DNA from: Gammaproteobacteria bacterium
Lineage (GTDB): Bacteria > Pseudomonadota > Gammaproteobacteria > Steroidobacterales > Steroidobacteraceae
Length of the DNA stretch: 64,000 nucleotides
NCBI GenBank assembly: GCA_003137095.1
Contig: PLET01000065.1
Span: 62,001-126,000 of the forward strand
Reading direction: 5' to 3'
Both the position numbers and the translations under genes were made by a program. Below the pieces are notes generated by a model. It made no database searches and was not told the origin of the DNA. It saw only the letters and a program-made list of their open reading frames with translations. Of this stretch, positions 36,861 to 44,412 are shown in pieces (position 1 is the first letter of the stretch; every line of letters starts with the position of its first letter).

Positions 36861-36875
36861 ATTCGTTGAACGAAT
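36861..36875. promoter_or_regulatory. Perfect palindrome, probable repressor operator
   Basis: ATTCGTTGAACGAAT is perfectly symmetric around the central G, with 7-base arms. It lies about 30 bases before the TonB receptor start codon, where a bound repressor would block initiation. The arms do not match the KdgR consensus as I remember it. Which regulator binds is unknown. Confidence 0.55.
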
Positions 36876-36876
36876 C

Positions 36877-36909
36877 ACGTATACCCGTAATAACATTCGG
36901 TATTACGTA
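36877..36909. promoter_or_regulatory. Inverted pair of IclR-operator-like half-sites
   Basis: The right half read on the minus strand (36909-36896) is TACGTAATACCGAA. The left half read forward (36878-36890) is a weaker 10-of-13 match to the same pattern. CGTAATA (36886-36892) and TATTACG (36901-36907) also form a perfect inverted repeat. The motif recurs at 37068 and at 38398 beside the IclR gene. Confidence 0.5.
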
Positions 36910-37067
36910 GGACAAAGATAGGACATAGCGGCGTGGACATCAAGCCGGCTGCGCGACAAATTCAGCATGAAATCATCAAAAGTGACGTTTTTGGGGGTTT
37001 TTACGGCCTCGCGGTTGGGGAATACCACGGTTTGCGTGAGGAATGATATCGCCGTGTAGCACGGTTT

Positions 37068-37081
37068 TACGCTATACCGTA
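37068..37081 (+). promoter_or_regulatory. IclR-operator-like motif copy
   Basis: TACGCTATACCGTA matches the copy in the iclR/acyl-CoA dehydrogenase divergent region (TACGCTATAACGAA) at 12 of 14 bases. It lies about 240 bases upstream of the receptor start, as a secondary or upstream operator would. Confidence 0.5.
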
Positions 37082-37170
37082 ATTACCTCGAGGTGGATGT
37101 GTCGCGGAGAAATCTGTCGTACGCGCAGATCCCACCTGCGGTTGACTGGTATCGACCACGAGGATTTTGG

Positions 37171-38349
37171 CTAGTAGGATTTTGGAAGGCCGAGCTCACG
37201 CTCGGCGATGTGACAAAGGATCATCTCCCTCGACACCGGCGCGAGCTGCGTGGCCACCATTTCGCGGAAGTATCGTTCGACATGATATTCGGCGGCATAG
37301 CCCATGCCGCCGTGGGTGCGGATCGCACGGTCGGCCGCCTTGAAGCCGGCGTCCGCCGCGAGAAATTTGGCGGCGTTGGCCTGCGCGCCGCACGGCTGGC
37401 CACGGTCCTGCAGGTCCGCGGCGTGCAACGTCATCAGTTCGGCGGCGTAGAGTTCCGACCAGCACTCGGCCAGCGGGTGCTGGATGGACTGGTTTTTGCC
37501 GATTGGTCGGCCGAAGACCACGCGCTCTCCGGCGTAAGCCACGGCCTTTTCGAGCGCCCGGCGTCCCATGCCGATGACCTCGGCGGCATTGATGATGCGC
37601 TCGGCATTGAGGCTGTCGAGAATATAGCGAAAACCTCTGCCCTCCTTGCCGATCAGGCGGTCGGCGGGCACGACCATGTTGTCGTAGAAAACCTGATTCG
37701 AATCGACGGCGTGGCGTCCCATCTTGGGTATTTCACGGATCTCGACCGCGCGGCGGTCCAGGTCTGCGTAGAACAGCGACAAGCCGTCCGTCGAACGGGT
37801 GCATTCCTCGATCGGTGTGGTGCGGGCGAGCAGCACCACCTTGTCGGCCTGCTGTGCGGTGGAGGTCCAGATTTTCTGGCCGCTGACCAGATAGTGGCCG
37901 CCGTGCCGGACTGCGCGGGTCTTGATCTTGCCGGTGTCCAGACCGGCATCCGGTTCGGTGACCCCGAAACAGGCGCGCGAACTGCCGTCGATGATGGACG
38001 GCAGCCATGCACGACGCTGCGCGTCCGTCCCATGGCGGACGATGGAATGAAGGCCGAAGATATTGATGTGCACGGTCGAGCAGGCGGCGAATACACCGGC
38101 GGAATGTCCGATCTCCTGCATCATGATGGCGGCCTCCGTGACTCCGAGGCCGGCGCCGCCATAGGCTTCCGGCATGGAAATGCCGAGCCATCCGCCCTCG
38201 GCAACGGCGGCGGCAAACTCGAAGGGAAAGCTGTGCGTCCTGTCCTTTTCAGCCCAGTAAACATCGTCGAACCGATCGCAGATCGCGCGGATCGCATCGC
38301 GGATCGCCTCGCGTTCAGGTGTGTCGCAGAGGGGGGCGAACTGTTTCAC
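37171..38349 (-). CDS. Acyl-CoA dehydrogenase family flavoprotein
   Basis: A 392-residue enzyme of usual family length. N-terminal helical domain: GISMPEAYGGAGLG. FAD/substrate segments: ACFGVTEPDAGLDTG and GQKIWTSTAQQAD. C-terminal domain: SLNAERIINAAEVIGMGRRAL, whose Glu sits where isovaleryl-CoA dehydrogenase has its base, then GRPIGKNQSIQHPLAE and RTHGGMGYAAEYHVERYFRE. It oxidises an acyl-CoA to the enoyl-CoA and passes electrons to ETF. No thiolase, hydratase or CoA-ligase gene is nearby, so the substrate is unknown. It is divergent from the IclR gene with a motif in the shared promoter region. Confidence 0.9.
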   Translation of the reverse strand: MKQFAPLCDTPEREAIRDAIRAICDRFDDVYWAEKDRTHSFPFEFAAAVAEGGWLGISMPEAYGGAGLGVTEAAIMMQEIGHSAGVFAACSTVHINIFGLHSIVRHGTDAQRRAWLPSIIDGSSRACFGVTEPDAGLDTGKIKTRAVRHGGHYLVSGQKIWTSTAQQADKVVLLARTTPIEECTRSTDGLSLFYADLDRRAVEIREIPKMGRHAVDSNQVFYDNMVVPADRLIGKEGRGFRYILDSLNAERIINAAEVIGMGRRALEKAVAYAGERVVFGRPIGKNQSIQHPLAECWSELYAAELMTLHAADLQDRGQPCGAQANAAKFLAADAGFKAADRAIRTHGGMGYAAEYHVERYFREMVATQLAPVSREMILCHIAERELGLPKSY

Positions 38350-38390
38350 GCATGGGCCTCGGTGGCGATCGATCTGGATCGCTATTGCGA

Positions 38391-38411
38391 TATAGTATAC
38401 GCTATAACGAA
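38391..38411. promoter_or_regulatory. Operator-like site between acyl-CoA dehydrogenase and iclR-type genes
   Basis: The 110-base divergent region holds TATAG (38391-38395) and CTATA (38402-38406), an inverted repeat around the palindrome GTATAC. It also holds the motif TACGCTATAACGAA at 38398-38411. Its position suits autoregulation by the IclR protein and joint control of the dehydrogenase. Confidence 0.5.
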
Positions 38412-38459
38412 TATCAGAGCGGCCCTTCGCCGGTCAACACATCTCCCCAGTCATTACTT

Positions 38460-39221
38460 ATGCCATTGTCCAAGATCGTCGGCCGCACACTCGACTTCCT
38501 AGAACTGTTCGCGGATCAGAAGCGTCCGCTGTCGGTCTCGGAGACTGCGCGCCTGCTGGACTTGCCTGCATCGAGCAGCCACGATGTCCTGAAGACGCTG
38601 CAGGAGCGCGGTTATCTCTATGAACTCACCGTGCGCGGCGGCTATTACCCGACACTGCGTCTCTACAACATCGCCAAGACCATCGCCGACCATGATCCCG
38701 TGGTGCTGCGGGCCGGCGGAGTGCTGACGTCGCTGCGCGACAAGATCGACGAAGCGATTTTGCTGTCCAAGGTCAACGGACTGAGCGCATCTTATTTGCT
38801 GGTGCTCGAGTCCTCGCACATGCTGGGGTTTCGCGCACGGGTGGGATACCCGCTGCGCAATCTGTACGCCACCTCGACCGGGAAGGCGATACTCGCGGGT
38901 CTCGGCGATGCGGAACTCGGCGCCTTCCTGAAGAACACGACATTGACGCCAATGACCCGAAAGACGAATACCTCCAAGACGGCATTGCGCGCGGAACTGG
39001 TCGAGGGAAACCGCCGCGGGTGGTTCCTGAATCGCGAGGAGAGCGAGGAGGGAGTGACCACCTTGTCGGCGAGATTCAAGTGGATTTCTGCAACTTACGT
39101 CGTCACCATAGCCGGCCCCACCTCACGGATGGCCGGCAAGCTCAAGGAGGCGGCGGATCTGCTCACCGGTGTCTGCAGACTCCTGGAAGTCTCGCCGGTG
39201 CCCACGGTCGAAGAACGTTGA
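38460..39221 (+). CDS. IclR-family transcriptional regulator
   Basis: A 253-residue regulator. The N-terminal winged helix-turn-helix covers about residues 5-65 (SVSETARLLDLPASSSHDVLKTLQERGYL). The C-terminal effector domain carries YPLRNLYATSTGKAILAGL and REESEEGVTTLSARF, typical of IclR proteins. KdgR, a pectin-pathway regulator, belongs to this family, which suits the neighbouring sugar-acid operon. I chose ATG 38460; an in-frame open stretch further upstream overlaps the divergent gene and the probable operator. The target set is inferred from the shared motif. Confidence 0.9.
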   Translation: MPLSKIVGRTLDFLELFADQKRPLSVSETARLLDLPASSSHDVLKTLQERGYLYELTVRGGYYPTLRLYNIAKTIADHDPVVLRAGGVLTSLRDKIDEAILLSKVNGLSASYLLVLESSHMLGFRARVGYPLRNLYATSTGKAILAGLGDAELGAFLKNTTLTPMTRKTNTSKTALRAELVEGNRRGWFLNREESEEGVTTLSARFKWISATYVVTIAGPTSRMAGKLKEAADLLTGVCRLLEVSPVPTVEER

Positions 39222-39222
39222 A

Positions 39223-39294
39223 ATGACGGCGCCGGCTCAGAATACGCGATTCGCGGTGGTCGCGTCGGCGTCGGTGGTGCACCGCGGCTGGTGA
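39223..39294 (+). CDS. Possible 23-residue leader-like peptide upstream of the PhzF-like gene
   Basis: ATG 39223 follows the IclR stop after one base, and the frame ends ...SASVVHRGW before TGA. The PhzF-like gene starts 20 bases later. A very similar ending, VVHPYHYGW followed by TGATGG, occurs at 25514-25546. No ribosome-binding site is clear beyond coupling to iclR. It may be chance. Confidence 0.22.
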   Translation: MTAPAQNTRFAVVASASVVHRGW

Positions 39295-39314
39295 TGGTTT
39301 AGCATTCGCCGGTC

Positions 39315-40163
39315 ATGCCGGCCCTGCGCTTTCACATCGTCAATGTGTTCACTCGCGATCGCGGCGCGTTGACCGGCAATCCGCTGTGCGTATTTGAAAG
39401 CGGTGTGGGCTTGGACGCGACCACCATGCAGGCGCTGGCGCTGCAGTTCAATCTGTCCGAGACTACATTTCTGCTGCCGTCCTCCCGTGCCGCGGCCCAG
39501 GTCAGAATCTTCACGCCGGCTTTCGAAATGCCCTTTGCCGGTCATCCCACGCTGGGCAGCGCACACATCTGCCGCGCGCAGCGCCTGGGGGGTGATTCGT
39601 TCACTCTGGAAATGGCCGGCGGCCTGATTGACGTGCAGGCGCAGGGCGACCGTTGGACCCTGCGCGCTCCGCCGCCGCCCGGTTGGCGCGAACCGGAACT
39701 GCCCCCCGCGGCACTGGCCGAAGTATTCGGTCTTGAGGCTGCCGATATCGGCGAGCGGCCGTTGTGGGTACGCACGGGCGGTACCGAACAATTGATGGTT
39801 CCCCTCGAATCGGCCGGAGCGGTGCAACGAGCTGCGCCCCGGGCTGCCGCCTTCACCGCGGTGCGCAATGACGCGGGCACCAACATGGCTTACCTGTTCG
39901 CCGACGAAGGTGGCGGAATGCTCAGCCGGTTCTTCTTTTCCCAGGGCGAGACCCTCCGTGAGGATCCCGCCACCGGCTCTGCCGCTTCCAACCTGGGGGC
40001 ATGGTGCGTGGCCATGCAACGGCCGCTGCCGCTTGCACTGGGCATTTCCCAGGGAGATCAAACCGGCCGGCCCTCCACGCTGCTTTTGACGGTGGACGCA
40101 CAGCGGCAGGTATTCGTCGGCGGGGATGTGATCGAGATTGGATCGGGCACCCTCACCCTGTGA
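39315..40163 (+). CDS. PhzF-family isomerase-like protein
   Basis: A 282-residue protein of the phenazine biosynthesis PhzF/YddE fold. It has FHIVNVFTRDRGALTGNPLCVFE, the catalytic-type Glu in LSETTFLLPS, FEMPFAGHPTLGSAHI and the C-terminal EDPATGSAASNLGAW. PhzF itself isomerises dihydrohydroxyanthranilate, but most homologues have unknown substrates, and no other phenazine gene is present. The start codon lies in the loop of a 5-bp stem (GCCGG 39308-39312 with CCGGC 39318-39322). Confidence 0.88.
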   Translation: MPALRFHIVNVFTRDRGALTGNPLCVFESGVGLDATTMQALALQFNLSETTFLLPSSRAAAQVRIFTPAFEMPFAGHPTLGSAHICRAQRLGGDSFTLEMAGGLIDVQAQGDRWTLRAPPPPGWREPELPPAALAEVFGLEAADIGERPLWVRTGGTEQLMVPLESAGAVQRAAPRAAAFTAVRNDAGTNMAYLFADEGGGMLSRFFFSQGETLREDPATGSAASNLGAWCVAMQRPLPLALGISQGDQTGRPSTLLLTVDAQRQVFVGGDVIEIGSGTLTL

Positions 40164-40177
40164 TTCGGGTTGCGGGG

Positions 40178-40993
40178 CTATACGGCTGCGGACCTGCGAC
40201 CCGGTTCACCCAGGAGCATCGAATCGCCGAACGCGTGCACCGTATCCATGATGGAGGCAGGCACCCGGGGTAGACGCTCGATGAGGGGCCGCGCAAACAG
40301 GTAGCCCTGGAAAAGATGGACGCCGAGGGCGCGCAGCGCCGCGGCCTCCTCGATCGTTTCGATCCCTTCCGCGATGACGGAAATGTGCAAACTCCTGCAC
40401 AGGCCGACTATAGCGCCGACGATCTTGGTCCTGACCTCATCCGTGTGGATGGAGCGGGTCAACGCCATGTCGATTTTGAGGACGTCGGGACGAAAGTCCG
40501 CGAGCATGTTGAGGCCCGAATGACCGGCACCGAAGTCATCGATCGCCGTGATCATCCCGTGGCGCTTGTATTCATTGAATATCGCCTGCAGATGGCCCAC
40601 ATCGCGGGATGGTTCATTCTCGGTCACTTCGAACATCAGGTGATGCACTGGAAATTGCGCGCGTTTGGCGGCCTCGAATGTTCTCTGCAGGCAGGCGGCG
40701 GGCTGGTAGACGGCGTTTGGCAGGAAATTGATGCTCAAGAGCGTATCCATTTCGAGTCGCGCTGCCAGCTCGATCGCCTTCACCCTGCAGGCCTGATCAA
40801 AGCTGTATCGATTCTGCTCGTTGATCTGCGACAGGACATCCGCCGCGCTGCCGCCACCCGTCGGCCTCACCAGCGCCTCGTAGGCGTAAATGGCGATGCT
40901 GTCGATATCTACGATCGGTTGGAACGCCATCGTGAAGGACGGGAGCGAGGCCTCCGATTTGCAGGCGCTACACTTCACTTTTGCGTTGGACAT
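40178..40993 (-). CDS. Stand-alone EAL-domain cyclic-di-GMP phosphodiesterase
   Basis: A 271-residue single-domain protein. The catalytic set looks complete: YEALVRP, INFLPN, FEVTENE, AIDDFGAGHSG, KIDMALT, VIAEGIET and FQGYLFARP. It should hydrolyse cyclic di-GMP to pGpG. A short N-terminus with CSACKS could bind metal. The sequence is closest, from memory, to EAL domains of BLUF-EAL proteins, but no sensor is attached. ATG 40993 is chosen because AAGGAAG lies upstream at a good distance. Cyclic di-GMP often controls exopolysaccharide, so a link to the left-hand locus is possible but not shown. Confidence 0.9.
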   Translation of the reverse strand: MSNAKVKCSACKSEASLPSFTMAFQPIVDIDSIAIYAYEALVRPTGGGSAADVLSQINEQNRYSFDQACRVKAIELAARLEMDTLLSINFLPNAVYQPAACLQRTFEAAKRAQFPVHHLMFEVTENEPSRDVGHLQAIFNEYKRHGMITAIDDFGAGHSGLNMLADFRPDVLKIDMALTRSIHTDEVRTKIVGAIVGLCRSLHISVIAEGIETIEEAAALRALGVHLFQGYLFARPLIERLPRVPASIMDTVHAFGDSMLLGEPGRRSAAV

Positions 40994-41138
40994 ACGGTCT
41001 TCCTTGAGGCTACAGACGGTATCGGCGGGAGACACCTGCGCCCAAAGGGCGGAAGTCGGTGGATTGTGAGACGCCGGTCACAAAAACCGGGGCTGGATCA
41101 ATGCGTCGAAAAAAAGCCTCTGCTCGCCCGCTTCGTGC

Positions 41139-41167
41139 TTGACATCCGCTGGGTCGTAATGTCTCAT
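41139..41167 (+). promoter_or_regulatory. Sigma-70-type promoter for the secreted coiled-coil protein gene
   Basis: A consensus TTGACA (41139-41144) is followed, after 17 bases, by TCTCAT (41162-41167), a 4-of-6 match to the -10 box. The start codon at 41218 lies about 43 bases after the expected start of transcription. Confidence 0.55.
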
Positions 41168-41217
41168 CGATTCTTGCGCGGTTTTTTGCCCTCCATCCGC
41201 GGACCCGATGAGGAATC

Positions 41218-42381
41218 ATGTTTGCATCGCGCATATCGCCTCTGCGCCTTGGCCTGCTCACGTTGACCCTTGCCGGTATTTGCGCGTGCCCGGCCGGCGC
41301 ACAGTCCCTCACCACTGTCTCCATCGTCGACCCCGCCTACGGCATCAAGGCCTTCACCATCAGCATCCCTGCCGGCTGGAAGTTTGAGGGCACCGTTCTC
41401 CCCGGACCCGAATGCAGCCGCGTCCCCATGCCCGTCTTCCGCGCGTATTCTCCCGACGGCTTGACCGAGATGCGGCTGCTGCCCGCCTTCAACTGGACGT
41501 TTCATCCCGGCATCAAGGGATTCCGCCCGGTGAACGGCTGCCTGGCTTATGCCGGCCCCATGTCGGCGGAAGATTTCCTCAAGCATTACGTGGAAATGAT
41601 CGCCGGCAACGGCATGCACGTCGTCGGGCCGATGGCTCTCGGCGCCGCATACCAGCAACGGGTCGCCGGCGTCGCGCGGAACATGAACCGCATCGGTCCC
41701 AACATCCACGGCTCCGCCGACGCCGCGGCTGTCCGAATCGAAACCGTCAATGGCACCTTTGTCATCGAGCAGCGTCTGCGCGCCTACGTCGAATGCCGGA
41801 TTGCCACCAGCGGGCCCGACGCCAACGGCGGCGGCTGTTCCGCACACGTGGATGTCGAGCGCGCTCCCAAGGGCAAGCTCGATGCCCTCTGTGGTCTGGT
41901 TGATGCCCATGATCTGGTCCGGACGCCGCACGAAGACGCCTGGCTGCAGCGCGTGCAACAGACGTTGATGCAGCGGGCTCGCGAGGATCAGGCCCGCCTG
42001 ACCCGTCAGGAACAGGCCGGTCAGGCGATGCTCAAGCGGCAGTTCGATGACTTCATGGCCACCTCGCAGCGCAACCACGAGGCTTTCATGGCCCGGCAGG
42101 AGTCCTCATTTCGCAGTGCCATGAACAACGCCAACGCCGCCATGAACGCCCGCACCACGGCAGCATCCGACTGGGTCGACTACGCCCTCGACCAACAGAC
42201 CGTTGTCGGTCAGGGCGGTTTGGCCAAGGTTTCAAGCTCGTATGCACACACCTGGTCCAGTACCGTCGGAAATCAGACACAGTGGTTCCAGACAAACGAC
42301 GCCAATGCCAATCCGAACGGCGCCCTCTCCGGCAATTGGACCGAGGACACCAAGGTCCACGGCGATGGCCAAGTCCGGTGA
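41218..42381 (+). CDS. Orphan secreted protein with C-terminal coiled coil
   Basis: A 387-residue protein with a signal peptide (LRLGLLTLTLAGICACPAGA). Residues about 30-230 form a globular domain with four or more cysteines (PECSRVPMP, VNGCLAY, YVECRIA, GGCSAHVD), probably disulfide-bonded. A glutamine- and arginine-rich coiled coil covers about 240-310 (RAREDQARLTRQEQAGQAML), and the tail is Asn/Trp/Gln-rich. I recognise no family. It has its own near-consensus promoter. The cysteine-rich domain plus coiled coil suggests a periplasmic oligomer, but no function is claimed. Confidence 0.8.
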   Translation: MFASRISPLRLGLLTLTLAGICACPAGAQSLTTVSIVDPAYGIKAFTISIPAGWKFEGTVLPGPECSRVPMPVFRAYSPDGLTEMRLLPAFNWTFHPGIKGFRPVNGCLAYAGPMSAEDFLKHYVEMIAGNGMHVVGPMALGAAYQQRVAGVARNMNRIGPNIHGSADAAAVRIETVNGTFVIEQRLRAYVECRIATSGPDANGGGCSAHVDVERAPKGKLDALCGLVDAHDLVRTPHEDAWLQRVQQTLMQRAREDQARLTRQEQAGQAMLKRQFDDFMATSQRNHEAFMARQESSFRSAMNNANAAMNARTTAASDWVDYALDQQTVVGQGGLAKVSSSYAHTWSSTVGNQTQWFQTNDANANPNGALSGNWTEDTKVHGDGQVR

Positions 42382-42474
42382 GATCAGCCGTGATTTTGTC
42401 CGACAGACGCCGGCGGTGGAGGATGAACCGCCGGGCGGCGCTTTATTGCATCCGATCGGGGCAGAAAGAGTGGA

Positions 42475-42502
42475 GGCGCTGGTTGCCGCTTTGCGCCGTT
42501 TT
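42475..42502 (+). terminator. Weak intrinsic terminator candidate after the secreted coiled-coil gene
   Basis: GGCGC (42475-42479) and GCGCC (42493-42497) can pair around a 13-base loop and are followed by GTTTTG. The stem is short and the loop large, so this is only a candidate. The remaining 42382-42591 gap shows nothing else. Confidence 0.28.
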
Positions 42503-42591
42503 GATGTAGGTCGATCTCGGCTTCAAAGGTGATCTGTCCGCAACGGCTAGCCGTCGACTTTCATGGATGTACTCGTGAGCGCGTATAAATT

Positions 42592-43857
42592 TCACTGTTC
42601 CGGCGTACCCCGAAAAATCACCCGGCCGGCTCGAATTGTATAACTCACGCGCGACAACGCGGAAAGATCAGTTGCCGGGTCGCCCCGGAACACCGTGAGA
42701 TCTGCATCCATTTTTACGGCAATCCGCCCGCTGTGGTCGGAAAAGCCGAAGCGGTGTGCAGGGTTCGTGGTCAAAGACGCGAGGATCTGGGGAAAGGTGA
42801 GCCCGGCTCGTTGCATGAGAGCGTACTCCTCGGAGGTGTCGAATTGATAGATGTAACCGACATCCGTCCCAAACAGAATGTCGCCGCCGGCCGCGCTGTA
42901 GGCGCGGAGGCGTGCGACCGCACGCTCGACGATTTTTTGCTGAACGTCCGGGGGAGCGCCGCCCTTCTTCGCCTCGACATCGAACAAGGTCAGCGTCGGG
43001 ATGAGCGACATATGTGCCGCTCGCATGCGTCCGATGAGCACGGGCGACCACGTTCCTCCGTCAGAGGTCAGATGGGCGAGAACGTCGGCGCCGCTGTCTA
43101 GTGCGATATTGATCCCCGCCAAGTTGGAGGGGTGAACAAAAACCGGCCGGCGGAGCCGATGCGCCTCCTGAACGATGGCCCGGGCGCGCCCCAAGGACAT
43201 CAGCAACACGCCATCACCTTCGATGGAACCCGCAAATATCTTGATGCCGTCCGCGCCGGCGCGAATTTCCCTTTGGACCCGCTCAACCGCATCGACCACA
43301 GTCACGTCATCAGGCAGGATGATGTTGTTCTCATCGAGATATTTCGAGACGTAACCCGGTACACCGTGCGGAGCGAAAAAAGGCTCGCCGGTGGTGAGAA
43401 TACGTGGGCCGAGGATCTCACCGCTTGCGATCCGGGTCCGAATGCCACTCGTGTTGGCGAGAACAGAGGCGACGTCGAAGACCGTGGTGAAGCCCCAGCG
43501 GGTCAGCATCGCTTGCAGCGCAACGGTGAGTTGCGACCCCGACTTCTTGTCGGCATGCAAAAGGTTTGCGGGAAGAATGTGAACGTGGCTGTTCCAGAGA
43601 CCGGCGGTTACTGTCATGCCGGTGCAGTCAATGACGGTGGCCGCGTGCGGCATCGGACCCGCAACTTTCGATGAGGCCTGCCTGAGCGATGCCACACGGC
43701 CATCCTGCACGACCAGTACGGCGTCCTCGAGCGGCGGCGCGCCGGGTGATGGATACACCCGTGCGTGCGTGAGAACGAGTACCGCCGCATGAACGCACGC
43801 AATACCGCATGCCAATTGAAAAACCCATGCGGCTAAAATGCTTGTGAGGCGCATCAA
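42592..43857 (-). CDS. Secreted amidohydrolase-superfamily metal hydrolase
   Basis: A 421-residue protein with a signal peptide (LAAWVFQLACGIACVHA). The metal ligands can be followed: the H-x-H of NSHVHIL, a carbamylated-Lys candidate in DGIKIFAG, histidines in VFVHPSNLAG and VLAHLTSDGG, and the terminal Asp in ILFGTDVGYI. The C-terminal composite domain has KMDADLTVFRGDP. Such periplasmic enzymes hydrolyse cyclic amides, dipeptides or related bonds; the substrate is unknown. It stands alone on the minus strand. Confidence 0.87.
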   Translation of the reverse strand: MMRLTSILAAWVFQLACGIACVHAAVLVLTHARVYPSPGAPPLEDAVLVVQDGRVASLRQASSKVAGPMPHAATVIDCTGMTVTAGLWNSHVHILPANLLHADKKSGSQLTVALQAMLTRWGFTTVFDVASVLANTSGIRTRIASGEILGPRILTTGEPFFAPHGVPGYVSKYLDENNIILPDDVTVVDAVERVQREIRAGADGIKIFAGSIEGDGVLLMSLGRARAIVQEAHRLRRPVFVHPSNLAGINIALDSGADVLAHLTSDGGTWSPVLIGRMRAAHMSLIPTLTLFDVEAKKGGAPPDVQQKIVERAVARLRAYSAAGGDILFGTDVGYIYQFDTSEEYALMQRAGLTFPQILASLTTNPAHRFGFSDHSGRIAVKMDADLTVFRGDPATDLSALSRVSYTIRAGRVIFRGTPEQ

Positions 43858-43942
43858 GGGATCGCGCTTCGCAAAGTACGCAGATGCTTCGGCGGTGCAA
43901 CCGCGGAACGTGGTCGGAGTTCGCGCAACGGCGAGCGCTCCG

Positions 43943-44326
43943 CTAGCTGAGTGCGCTGATCATCAGGTAATAACCATCCGGATCCTTGAGCGCAAACTCC
44001 ATTGTTCCCGTGGCGGGGTTGACGTGAGGATCCTCCTCGAGTCGTGAAACAAGGGAGCGGGCTCTCCCTAGTGCCACGTCGAAGTCATCAACGCGGAAAT
44101 ACAAGAGCAGTCCGTTTCCAGGTTGCGCATCGTCCGGACTCATCAAGGACGGATGCTCGTGCGAGCCCCACTGGTGAAGACACAGCAAAACTGTTCCATC
44201 CGTGTCGCAGATCTGACCCCAGTAGTCGTGATTCGGCGCCGTTGCGGGTTGCCCGAAGAGCGTTTGATACCACTTCAAGCTGGACGGCACTTCTCTGACG
44301 CCGATGATCGTCCATGTGCGCTTCAT
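43943..44326 (-). CDS. VOC-superfamily (glyoxalase/bleomycin-resistance-like) protein
   Basis: A 127-residue single VOC domain: two beta-alpha-beta-beta-beta units with VPSSLKWYQTLFGQP and the closing FALKDPDGYYLMISA. Metal-ligand positions include the Glu of TGTMEFAL. Proteins of this size act in antibiotic resistance, lactoylglutathione lyase or ring-cleavage roles, which cannot be told apart here. There is no operon partner; the next gene upstream starts 848 bases away, on the same strand. Confidence 0.85.
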   Translation of the reverse strand: MKRTWTIIGVREVPSSLKWYQTLFGQPATAPNHDYWGQICDTDGTVLLCLHQWGSHEHPSLMSPDDAQPGNGLLLYFRVDDFDVALGRARSLVSRLEEDPHVNPATGTMEFALKDPDGYYLMISALS

Positions 44327-44412
44327 CGTACCTCACTCGCCGGTCATCAAAACGCAGCTTAACGTGCCAGAGCTCTTTCCTTTCACGCGTCGGGGATTCA
44401 CGTCGTGCATAC

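Larger units (their letters stand above)
36830..37170. promoter_or_regulatory. Control region of the glycan-utilisation operon
   Basis: This 341-base gap separates the TonB receptor start from the 3' end of the acyl-CoA dehydrogenase gene. It is more AT-rich than its surroundings and has no credible open frame. It contains a perfect 15-bp palindrome, an inverted pair of motif half-sites and one more motif copy, annotated separately. A precise -35/-10 pair for the receptor gene could not be fixed by eye. Confidence 0.7.

Noticed and set aside
36833..37170. KdgR-type operator (AATGAAACA...TGTTTCATT)
   Set aside because: The IclR family includes KdgR, but no such sequence is present; a different motif repeats here instead.
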